DNA from: Gemmatimonas sp. UBA2094
Lineage (GTDB): Bacteria > Gemmatimonadota > Gemmatimonadetes > Gemmatimonadales > Gemmatimonadaceae
Assembly: GCA_002331565.1 (NCBI GenBank)
Contig: DCZC01000047.1
Location: forward strand, 1-10,859
DNA: 10,859 bases
Reading direction: 5' to 3'
In this document: positions 1 through 5,284 of the stretch, in pieces
How the letters are laid out: the number at the start of each line of letters is the position of its first letter
How positions within the stretch are numbered: position 1 is the stretch's first letter
Translations under genes and position numbers: made by a program
The notes under the pieces: model-generated
Seen by the model: only the letters and a program-made list of their open reading frames with translations
What the model was told of the DNA's origin: nothing
Databases searched by the model: none

Positions 1-149
1 GACGGGGGCGACGCGTCGGCCGCGGCTTCGGGCGCGGCCGCGCGCTTCGTGCGCGGCTTCGGCGTATCGAGATACGGATTGTCGTCGCCAGCGGGTTCGG
101 CGGTCGTTCGCGTGCGCGGGCGGCGGGCAGGACGTTTCGGTTCGGTCAT
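1..149 (-). CDS. N-terminus of an unknown protein, cut by the window edge
   Basis: An open frame on the minus strand begins at ATG 149-147 and runs off the left edge, giving 49 full codons. The visible residues are rich in Arg, Lys, Pro and Ala (start MTEPKRPARRPRTRTTAEPA). A short motif, DDNPYLDTPKPRTKR, follows, then an Ala/Pro stretch. This looks like a disordered, basic N-terminal tail and not a folded domain. Such tails occur in several nucleic-acid-binding or secreted bacterial proteins, but nothing visible identifies the family and I name no function. No Shine-Dalgarno sequence is visible before the ATG. It is transcribed away from the TPR gene at 658, so the 500-bp gap between them is a divergent intergenic region. 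That the frame is coding is inferred from its clean start and composition. Confidence 0.5.
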   Translation of the reverse strand, partial: MTEPKRPARRPRTRTTAEPAGDDNPYLDTPKPRTKRAAAPEAAADASPP

Positions 150-564
150 TCGACTACTGCGAGTGGTACTGGGCGCTCGCGTTCAGTCGAACGGAGCACG
201 GCTCGCGCCTGTACTGCGACGTGCAGCACAGGGCGGGGCCTGAAGGACAAACCCTGCTTCGGGTTCGTGAGGCGCGATGGCGCAGAACGGTGCGGGCTAC
301 TGGGGGACGGAAATGGGGCCGTCTCGAGCCGGCGACGCGTGACACATATGCAGAACAGCTCAGGCCGTTCTCGCATGGCGTGGCGACGCCGGTACCGCTT
401 GGGGGGACCACACGGAGGGTAGCCCTCCGGTCGCTCGAATGGGTCGCGGTTCGGTGTGCCGATGACCACGCCGGCTGTCGGTGCAGCCCTCTCGTCTCCG
501 CCGCCACGCAACATGCCAAGGCGCGGCAACATCGGGAAACCCTTCGAGGCTCAGTGAACATTGC

Positions 565-617
565 GTCACCGGGCCGTTCGCGCAACCCCAAGAGCCGTCC
601 GGTGACCGCACGGTGAC
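565..617. promoter_or_regulatory. Phased repeat cluster, candidate regulator-binding site for the TPR operon
   Basis: Two 11-bp units lie directly in tandem: CCGTCCGGTGA (595-605) and CCGCACGGTGA (606-616), identical at 9 of 11 positions, so CGGTGA recurs one helical turn apart. A third copy in opposite orientation is TCACCGGGCCG (566-576). GTCACCGG at 565-572 and CCGGTGAC at 599-606 are perfect reverse complements. Read on the minus strand the tandem units are TCACCGTGCGG and TCACCGGACGG. Direct repeats of 11-bp period are the usual site architecture of OmpR/PhoB-family response regulators, and the Streptomyces PhoP unit also carries a TCACC core. The units lie about 40-60 bp before the TPR start codon. 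The identity of any regulator is inference. Confidence 0.4.
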
Positions 618-645
618 GCGCGACAGCCCCCATTCCGGCCCCTTC

Positions 646-651
646 TAGTTT
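646..651 (+). promoter_or_regulatory. -10-like box TAGTTT, leaderless spacing to the TPR gene
   Basis: TAGTTT fits the TANNNT pattern of a bacterial -10 element. Six bases separate it from the ATG at 658, so transcription would begin at or next to the start codon. This agrees with the absence of a Shine-Dalgarno sequence: the bases before the ATG are TCCTCC, the opposite sense. No clear -35 hexamer lies at the expected distance. GCGACA at 620-625 is a poor candidate, 20 bp away. Confidence 0.4.
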
Positions 652-657
652 TCCTCC

Positions 658-1251
658 ATGATTGCTCCTCTCGTCGATCTCCCGGCCGCGCTGGCCGACG
701 CCGTGAACGCCTACGAAGCCTCCGGCAACGTCGGCGCCCTCATGGAGCGCCTCCATCACCTCCGGGACGGCGTCACCCCGGACGCACTGGTCTCCGCCGC
801 CGAGCCGTGGCTGCACATGCCCGAAGTCGCGGGCCCGCTCTACGAACGCGTCGTCGATCACCAGCCCAACAACGCCCGCGCGCTCGTGATCCTCGCCAAC
901 GCCTACTGGCTCTCGGGACGCGGCCCCGACGTCGTCGGTGAACTCGCCTCGCGCGCCCTCTCCGCCGATCCCGAAAACCGCGGGGCGTGGCACATGTGGG
1001 CCCTCACGGAAGCCAATCAGCGTGACCGCACCATCCGGTGGCTGCAAGTCGCACAGCGCTTCCCGGACGACATGCTCGCCAAGGCCGCCCTCGCCGACAA
1101 CGCCGCGTCGCTGGCCGCCGCCGAACACGATCGCGAAGCGCTCGACATGGCCATCGGCGCTTACGAGGAGCTCTGGAACAACTCCCCCACCGAACAGCAA
1201 CGGGCCGCGCTCGAAACGGCGCTCAAGACGCTGCGCAATTACCAATTCTGA
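658..1251 (+). CDS. TPR-like helical repeat protein, first gene of a two-gene operon
   Basis: The 197-residue product has no signal peptide or membrane segment, so it is probably cytosolic. It is almost wholly helical, with tetratricopeptide-like repeats. The clearest spans about residues 57-90 (YERVVDHQPNNARALVILANAYWLSGR region), with weaker units near 92-125 (SADPENRGAWHMWALTEA) and 155-190. TPR units form superhelical scaffolds that bind partner proteins and have no catalysis of their own; the partner is not evident. The ATG at 658 is chosen because the frame is clean from there and a -10-like box stands at leaderless spacing. The stop at 1249-1251 is 13 bases before the next gene, an AhpD-like protein on the same strand, so the two are probably co-transcribed. 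The region from 600 suggests regulated expression. The TPR call is fairly firm; the biological role is unknown. Confidence 0.8.
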   Translation: MIAPLVDLPAALADAVNAYEASGNVGALMERLHHLRDGVTPDALVSAAEPWLHMPEVAGPLYERVVDHQPNNARALVILANAYWLSGRGPDVVGELASRALSADPENRGAWHMWALTEANQRDRTIRWLQVAQRFPDDMLAKAALADNAASLAAAEHDREALDMAIGAYEELWNNSPTEQQRAALETALKTLRNYQF

Positions 1252-1264
1252 CGGATACGCGTGC

Positions 1265-1666
1265 ATGACCGATACCACCGCCGGCGGACCGCCGCACGAT
1301 CACACGCAGCCCGTCGAGAGCGCTGCGCTCGCCGAGTTCCGGCAGTTCCGCGAGCGCATGAACACGCGCATCCTCGGTGAGAACAATCTCGTCATCAATC
1401 GCTTCTTCAATCTCGACGGCCGCGCCTACGAAGGGGGCGCGCTCGATGTGAAGACGAAGGAGCTGCTGGGCCTCGTGGCGTCGCTCGTGCTGCGCTGCGA
1501 CGACTGCATCACCTACCACATCGTGCGCTGCGCCGAAGAAGGGGTAACGCGCGACGAGGTCTTCGAGACCATGAGTATCGGCCTCATCGTCGGCGGCAGC
1601 ATCGTCATCCCGCATCTGCGCCGCGCGGTGGACCGATGGGATGACTGCGAACGGATGCGCGGTTAG
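1265..1666 (+). CDS. Carboxymuconolactone decarboxylase / AhpD-like family protein
   Basis: The 133-residue product carries the hallmark of the AhpD-like alkylhydroperoxidase branch of the carboxymuconolactone decarboxylase family. This is a CxxC pair (Cys78-Asp-Asp-Cys81) followed by His85, within LVLRCDDCITYHIVRCAEEG, preceded by the usual KTKELLGLVASL helix (residues 62-73). In AhpD the CxxC cysteines carry out thiol-dependent peroxide reduction and the nearby His assists. True gamma-carboxymuconolactone decarboxylases lack this pair, so a redox role is more likely than aromatic degradation. The C-terminal GLIVGGSIVIPHLRRAV helix also suits the family. The N-terminal 20 residues are polar and His-containing. 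ATG 1265 follows the TPR stop by 13 bases, with no strong Shine-Dalgarno. The stop codon overlaps that of the convergent deacetylase. The substrate and electron donor are unknown. Confidence 0.85.
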   Translation: MTDTTAGGPPHDHTQPVESAALAEFRQFRERMNTRILGENNLVINRFFNLDGRAYEGGALDVKTKELLGLVASLVLRCDDCITYHIVRCAEEGVTRDEVFETMSIGLIVGGSIVIPHLRRAVDRWDDCERMRG

Positions 1667-2805
1667 GGCCTCGCCACCGTCTTCGGATTCCCATCCGATA
1701 CGAACCGCGCCCACTTGCTCCCCGGTTTGTCCATCTCGTCGAGTGTCGTCGTGAGCTTCGTGCCCCCCTGCAGTGGCACCCGCGGCAGCGCCTTCGCATT
1801 GAATTGCGGGTCGTAGGGGCTCCGCGCCGGACCGCCGGCGACCTCGAACACCGCTTCGTGTGCATACGACACGGTCTGCTTGGCCTTCTTGTCGTACCAC
1901 GACCCCTTCAGGGTGAGCGCGCGGTTCTTTGGCCACAATCCGTAGGGTAGGGCGAGGCCGCGCACTCGGTATCCGGGCACGGCGCTGTCGATCGCCATGG
2001 CACCGCGCGCCAGCTGCTCCTGCACCACGGCGTCGCTGTACTTGCTGAGCTTCGCGTGCCACAGTGTGTGGTTGCACAGCTCGAAGCCTTGGCTGTGCAG
2101 AAACTGCACCTTCTTCAGGCGCCACCCGGTCTTCTGGCCGTCGATCCCCTTGTCGCCGAAGAACGCGTGCCCCGCTTCGGCCGCCGGCAGCATGCAGAAC
2201 AGCCCCTTGGGCTTCCAGTCCGGATGCGTCTTGAGGAAATCGAGCAGCATCCCCACCGCACTCGACGGGTCCACGATCAGCTGGCCGTTCCGCTCGATAT
2301 ACCGGAATTGGCTCGGCGAGGCGTCGTCGAAGGTGAACAGGACCGGTGTCTTGCCGGCGGGCACGTCGAAGGTGCGGTCGAGGATTTCCGACAGGTTCAC
2401 CGGCACGTATCCGCGACGGTGCAACTCGGCCAACTCGGCCTTGAACCGCTCGCGCGACACTTTGTACGTGCCGTCCTTCTCCACCACCTGATGCCACTCC
2501 ACGATGGGGAACCGCCCCAGTTCGTTGGGCCGCCGCGGACCCGGCGGCGCATTCGCCGCCGCTGGCACTTGTGGGGAACTGCCCGCCTTCGCGGCCGGCG
2601 GCTGCGTGGCACGTGCCAGCGGATCACGCCGCAGGACGGGGAGCGCCGCGGCCGCTGCGGGGCCCGGCGTGGCCGCGAATACCACCACGGCCGAGAGCAG
2701 CGCGGTCAACTGCAGAGAGGCAGTGCAGGTGGCGCGAACGGTGCAGCGAACAGCGGACGTGGTCGTGTTGGCCATGACGATACAGTGCGGCGGACGGCGG
2801 AGCAT
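1663..2805 (-). CDS. Secreted polysaccharide deacetylase (CE4/NodB family)
   Basis: The 380-residue product carries the CE4 carbohydrate-esterase motifs in order: TFDD at 158-161 (catalytic Asp160, metal-binding Asp161), HTLWH at 246-250 (the HxxxH metal pair) and LPYG at 286-289. The family removes N-acetyl or O-acetyl groups from peptidoglycan, chitin-like or exopolysaccharide chains. About 85 residues separate motifs 1 and 2, longer than in minimal NodB domains. The N-terminus has a hydrophobic segment (LQLTALLSAVVVFAA, 31-45) ending in Ala-rich sequence, a probable signal peptide, then a Pro/Ala-rich linker to about residue 95, so it should act in the envelope. ATG 2805 is preferred because GAGGG stands 7 bases upstream. 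ATG 2775, 10 codons inside, gives a shorter signal peptide and is the alternative. The TAA at 1665-1663 overlaps the stop of the convergent AhpD-like gene. The substrate is unknown. Confidence 0.85.
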   Translation of the reverse strand: MLRRPPHCIVMANTTTSAVRCTVRATCTASLQLTALLSAVVVFAATPGPAAAAALPVLRRDPLARATQPPAAKAGSSPQVPAAANAPPGPRRPNELGRFPIVEWHQVVEKDGTYKVSRERFKAELAELHRRGYVPVNLSEILDRTFDVPAGKTPVLFTFDDASPSQFRYIERNGQLIVDPSSAVGMLLDFLKTHPDWKPKGLFCMLPAAEAGHAFFGDKGIDGQKTGWRLKKVQFLHSQGFELCNHTLWHAKLSKYSDAVVQEQLARGAMAIDSAVPGYRVRGLALPYGLWPKNRALTLKGSWYDKKAKQTVSYAHEAVFEVAGGPARSPYDPQFNAKALPRVPLQGGTKLTTTLDEMDKPGSKWARFVSDGNPKTVARP

Positions 2806-2957
2806 CAACTATCCCTCAGCGAGCAACCTAACGGGTCACCGGCTGCCCCTGCGATGCCCGACGCGGTATCCCATCACTCGGGGCTGGTGAGAATCACCGC
2901 GTCCGCTGCCGTGAATCCGTCGTCCGCCCCGGGCACTCCGCATGATATCTTCCGTTC
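2806..2957. promoter_or_regulatory. Divergent promoter region between deacetylase and membrane-protein genes
   Basis: This 152-bp gap serves two divergent genes. For the plus-strand gene, TATCTT at 2946-2951 is a -10-like TANNNT box exactly 6 bases before the ATG at 2958, as before the TPR gene; no -35 hexamer is obvious. For the minus-strand gene, GAGGG (2817-2813) serves as ribosome-binding site, and TAGGTT (minus strand, about 2831-2826) is a possible weak -10. The octamer GTCACCGG found in the repeat cluster at 565 recurs at 2835-2842. A single octamer match could be chance. Confidence 0.4.
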
Positions 2958-3437
2958 ATGGCCTCCTCCGTTCCGTCGGGACGTTTCGACCGCGTGCTCG
3001 ACGCCGCCTTTGCGACCGGCACCCTCGCGACCATCGCGACCGGCGGGGCGTTGCTCGGGTTCGGGTGGCGGGAGGGGGAAGCGGGGCGCGCCTTCCGGCT
3101 GGCCGGTCGCGGTTTGCTCGAGCGACTCGGCGTGGTCTCCGCCGCCGCTCCGCTCACGTCGGTGGCGCTCGGCTACCTGCATCATCTGGCCGTCGCGACG
3201 GCGTGGGGGATTCTGCTCGCGCTGCTCGTGCTCCCGTTCCGCGGTGTGACGCGGGTGCTCGTCGCGCTGGCCCTCGCCGCCGCCTACACCGTGCTGGCGG
3301 GAACCTGGCTGCCGGCGACGCTGCGCATTGGCTATGCGGTGACGTCCACCATACCCGGCGCTGTTCCCATCGGAGCAGCCCTCGCGCTGGCGCTGCTTGG
3401 CGGGATCTGGCTGCACGCGACCGACCGGGACGCCTGA
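2958..3437 (+). CDS. Small membrane protein of unknown function, about four helices
   Basis: The 159-residue product is strongly hydrophobic. Probable transmembrane helices lie near residues 18-36 (TGTLATIATGGALLGF), 76-95 (HLAVATAWGILLALLVLP), 98-116 (VLVALALAAAYTVLAGTW) and 134-152 (GAVPIGAALALALLGGIW). The N-terminal and C-terminal tails are short and polar, and there is an Arg-rich loop around residues 38-57. I see no transporter, enzyme or redox motif. The His-His pair (75-76) at the head of the second helix is the only notable polar feature in a helix. It could be a structural or sensory inner-membrane protein; I do not recognise the family. The start is set by ATG 2958, preceded by a -10-like box at leaderless spacing. 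It is divergent from the deacetylase, and the unknown acidic protein gene follows 181 bp downstream. Confidence 0.7.
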   Translation: MASSVPSGRFDRVLDAAFATGTLATIATGGALLGFGWREGEAGRAFRLAGRGLLERLGVVSAAAPLTSVALGYLHHLAVATAWGILLALLVLPFRGVTRVLVALALAAAYTVLAGTWLPATLRIGYAVTSTIPGAVPIGAALALALLGGIWLHATDRDA

Positions 3438-3473
3438 TCACGCTGGCCTGTTGCGTAACGCTCCTGCAACTGA

Positions 3474-3598
3474 ACCGGTGGGGCGGATCGCGATGGGCAC
3501 GACTCGAGCTCCCGGGGCGTTGTTCGACACCGGCGGGCGCGTCTTTCTCACGTGGACGGCGCACGCGACAAAGCGAGCCCCACCGGTCCTTTCAGGAC
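3474..3598 (+). promoter_or_regulatory. Possible structured leader of the 185-residue protein gene
   Basis: The gap 3438-3618 contains no convincing gene. ACCGGTGGGGC (3474-3484) and GCCCCACCGGT (3577-3587) are perfect 11-bp reverse complements enclosing 92 bases. A second hairpin, GTCCT-TTC-AGGAC (3586-3598), abuts and shares two bases with the 3' arm. The Shine-Dalgarno AGGAGA (3608-3613) follows 9 bases later. The two stems would compete at their shared bases. This is the layout of a cis-acting leader, but no known riboswitch consensus is recognisable and no promoter is evident in the gap. Confidence 0.3.
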
Positions 3599-3607
3599 AT
3601 CAGACGC

Positions 3608-3613
3608 AGGAGA
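3608..3613 (+). promoter_or_regulatory. Shine-Dalgarno AGGAGA that fixes the start at 3619
   Basis: AGGAGA lies five bases before ATG 3619. It is the clearest ribosome-binding site on the plus strand here and decides against upstream in-frame ATGs at 3397 and 3493, which overlap the previous gene or the leader inverted repeat. Confidence 0.7.
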
Positions 3614-3618
3614 AACCC

Positions 3619-4176
3619 ATGGACGTCCTCGTTCGACTCGAGGCCCGTCCGAGCGATTCGCCGGTACTCGCGCACGTGAATTCCATTCCCGTGCTTCCGT
3701 TCGGGACGCGCTCGCGGCGTGAAGTGGTGACGTTGTACGGCGAGGCCGACGCGCAGTCGCTCGCCCTCGCCTTGGCTGCCACGTTCGAAAGTGAACGGAT
3801 GGAAGCGTCCGCGTCGGGTGTCGTGCGGCACCTCGGTGTCTGGCCCGACCGTGGCGCGGTGGGAGACTCGGCGTGGCGTGACGGCGCGACCGGTCGCTTG
3901 GTGACGCAGGACCTCGACATTCCTCTCGATACACTCGAAGCGCGGGCCTCCGAACTGCTCGGGGATTGCGGGCCGACGTTGCGACGGGTGGCCGCCGGGC
4001 TCGCGATGCCCGACTGGCCGGAAGGCACGGACCGGGCGCTCACCTTCTCGCTCGCCAGCGGGACCGGCGGCGCCAACGGTGGCGGTTCGCTCGACGACGA
4101 GGCCGGAACGGAAAGCTGGCTCGATTCGCTGCGGCAGGCGGATGCGTATTCGTACGATGCCACGGAGGCAGACTGA
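3619..4176 (+). CDS. Unrecognised acidic 185-residue protein
   Basis: The product begins MDVLVRLEARPSDSPVLAHV and has no signal peptide or membrane segment, so it is probably cytosolic. It is acidic overall, above all in the last 40 residues (DDEAGTESWLDSLRQADAY, ending DATEAD). A Gly/Ser-rich linker (ASGTGGANGGGS, about 146-157) separates that tail from a mixed alpha/beta-looking body. Cys is rare (one, in LLGDCGPTLRR). There is no catalytic motif that I can name. The middle (VTLYGEADAQSLALALAATF) could be a small binding fold, which is only an impression. It is translated from a strong Shine-Dalgarno, unlike most genes in the window, preceded by a possible structured leader and followed by a strong terminator. 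It therefore ends its transcription unit and could be highly expressed. It may be lineage-specific. Confidence 0.7.
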   Translation: MDVLVRLEARPSDSPVLAHVNSIPVLPFGTRSRREVVTLYGEADAQSLALALAATFESERMEASASGVVRHLGVWPDRGAVGDSAWRDGATGRLVTQDLDIPLDTLEARASELLGDCGPTLRRVAAGLAMPDWPEGTDRALTFSLASGTGGANGGGSLDDEAGTESWLDSLRQADAYSYDATEAD

Positions 4177-4203
4177 ACCCTGTTCCGTCAGACAACGCAG
4201 GAA

Positions 4204-4241
4204 AAAGCGGGCGGTGCACCGGATCGGTGTCCGCCCGCTTT
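4204..4241. terminator. Strong bidirectional intrinsic terminator
   Basis: AAAGCGGGCGG (4204-4214) pairs perfectly with CCGCCCGCTTT (4231-4241), and the interior continues the helix (4216-4221 with 4225-4230, one bulged T at 4215, loop GAT). On the plus strand it ends in TTT 28-65 bases after the 185-residue protein gene. On the minus strand the run of five A at 4202-4206 becomes TTTTT, terminating transcription from thyX. It is thus shared by the two convergent genes. Confidence 0.85.
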
Positions 4242-4261
4242 GTATTCGGAAGGAATCTTGA

Positions 4262-4282
4262 CGGGAGCCGGGAGCCGGGAGA
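4262..4282 (+). repeat. Three tandem 7-bp units CGGGAGC
   Basis: CGGGAGC, CGGGAGC and CGGGAGA follow each other directly, in the 120-bp non-coding stretch between the terminator and the 3' end of thyX. It is a G-rich microsatellite, and each unit carries a GGG run. Nothing else of note lies between 4242 and 4361. Confidence 0.8.
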
Positions 4283-4361
4283 CGGCAGCAGGGCAGGGAT
4301 TCGGTAGCGCAGAACGGGCGCACCGCTTCACCACCGCGTCATCGCCGCTGCACCGCTCGAT

Positions 4362-5129
4362 TCACACCTTGTGATAGCCGATGCGTGCCGCCTCACGTCG
4401 ATCCGAAGCCGTGTAGATCTCGAAATCGCTGAAGAACGCCGGCGCTTCGGTCTGCAACACGCGCAGCGTCTGCACGGCCAGCCGGCGGATCTCGAGTTCT
4501 GCCGCTTCACTCGACCGCAGTTCGAGCATGGTGCGCCACGCGCGCGCGTTACCCGTGATCACGATCTTCGTTTCGGTGCTGTTGGGCAGCACGCCGCGCG
4601 CCGCTTCGCGCGCCATCTTGCGGCGATGCACCTTGTCGTCGACCCACGCGTACCGGTTCATCAGCTGATCGACCAGGGCGATGTAGCTGTCGAGCGCCGA
4701 GCTCACCTGCGACGTCCACGCGCCCTCGAGTGGCGCGTCACCGATGATCGCCGGCGGCATCACGAACTGCGCCTCGCTCTCGTCGACGTAGCGCTGCGAC
4801 AACTGCGAGTACGCGAAGCCCGCGCGATGCCGCACGAGTTCGTGCGTGAGCGAACGGCTCACCCCCTCGAGCAGCAGCGAGTAGTTCGCATGCTCGAGTA
4901 CACTGCCGTGCCCCTGTTTCTTGATGTTCTCGATGTACTCGTGCGTGGAGCGACCGGCCGGATTGCGCTGGCTCATGTAGCACAGACGACCGGCGAACTC
5001 CGACAGCCGCTCGCCATCGGTGGCGTCGCCGATCCACTGCACCGGCATGTGCGCCGGTTCATTGAACTGCGGACGGGCGAGCACCGTCACGGTGGGCTCG
5101 CGAAGAATGGCGGCGTCGGAGAGCGGCAT
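4362..5129 (-). CDS. thyX: Flavin-dependent thymidylate synthase ThyX
   Basis: ThyX makes dTMP from dUMP using methylenetetrahydrofolate, with FAD and NADPH as reductant, in the cytosol. The 255-residue product shows the signature RHR-X8-S at 100-111 (RHRAGFAYSQLSQRY), within the family's RHRX7-8S range. It is preceded by HGSVLEHANYSLLLEGVSRSL (74-94) and followed by the C-terminal NARAWRTMLELRSSEAAELEIRRLA region (194-218), which carries substrate- and flavin-binding residues. Length is normal for the family. ATG 5129 is chosen; GTG 5168 would add 13 residues of no family character. Neither has a clear Shine-Dalgarno. It is divergent from marR, and the terminator at 4204-4241 suits its 3' end. 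ThyX usually replaces ThyA, but whether thyA exists elsewhere cannot be seen here. Confidence 0.95.
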   Translation of the reverse strand: MPLSDAAILREPTVTVLARPQFNEPAHMPVQWIGDATDGERLSEFAGRLCYMSQRNPAGRSTHEYIENIKKQGHGSVLEHANYSLLLEGVSRSLTHELVRHRAGFAYSQLSQRYVDESEAQFVMPPAIIGDAPLEGAWTSQVSSALDSYIALVDQLMNRYAWVDDKVHRRKMAREAARGVLPNSTETKIVITGNARAWRTMLELRSSEAAELEIRRLAVQTLRVLQTEAPAFFSDFEIYTASDRREAARIGYHKV

Positions 5130-5284
5130 CGGAGGAATCGGGAAAAAGGTCGGCGGTTCCGCACGCACCCGATACGCGGCAGTGCGCTGTCACTGTAGTT
5201 TAACGCAGCCGACGAACAATTTCGTACCGGGTACCGTTTGGTCGCTGGCAACGCGCCCGACATTGCTCCCCTCCGCCAACGCCA
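5130..5284. promoter_or_regulatory. Divergent thyX-marR control region with small palindrome
   Basis: Between the two divergent genes lies the palindrome GTACC-G-GGTAC (5224-5234), overlapping a direct repeat of GTACCG. MarR proteins usually bind palindromes near their own promoter, so this is a possible operator, though its 5-bp arms are short for the family. On the minus strand TTGTTC (5219-5214), 16 bases, then TACAGT (5197-5192) could be a weak thyX promoter giving a leader of roughly 55 bases to ATG 5129. TAGTTT (5196-5201) is a possible plus-strand -10 for marR. All are visual matches only. Confidence 0.3.

Larger units (their letters stand above)
150..657. other. Long divergent intergenic region with many small inverted repeats
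   Basis: I find no convincing gene here. Open frames on both strands have arbitrary composition and match nothing I recognise. Inverted repeats that could fold on either strand are: 211-217 with 223-229 (one mismatch), 239-245 with 257-263 (one G-U), 306-310 with 319-323, 352-356 with 367-371, 377-381 with 386-390 (GGCG loop), 413-419 with 423-429 (7 bp, 3-nt loop, the best) and 473-477 with 484-488. Short stems are common by chance in G+C-rich DNA, so this is at most a candidate structured RNA or long leader. The last 90 bases hold the phased repeats and -10 box described separately. Confidence 0.45.

Noticed and set aside
395-475. 5S rRNA-like words on the minus strand (GTGGTCAT, CACACC, CCCATTCGA)
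   Set aside because: The words come in the same order as in 5S rRNA, but the spacing is wrong, the loop consensus around GTTCCCATTCCGAAC is broken and no terminal helix can be found. I judge it coincidence.
154-1278. Long minus-strand open frame of 374 codons
   Set aside because: It lies opposite the TPR gene and intergenic DNA, with Arg/Gly/Val-rich composition typical of antisense frames in G+C-rich genomes.
3567-3590. Resemblance of GCGACAAAGCGAGCCCCACCGG to the ACGCAAAGCC-CC-GG part of the cyclic-di-GMP-I riboswitch
   Set aside because: The upstream CAAACC/tetraloop half and the correct stem order are missing. Only a short string matches.
3397-3618. Upstream extension of the 185-residue protein to ATG 3397 or 3493
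   Set aside because: It would overlap the membrane protein gene or consume the leader repeat. The Shine-Dalgarno AGGAGA at 3608 fixes the start at 3619.
4258-4290. TTGACG as a promoter -35 between terminator and thyX
   Set aside because: No -10 hexamer follows at 15-19 bp and no plus-strand gene lies downstream.
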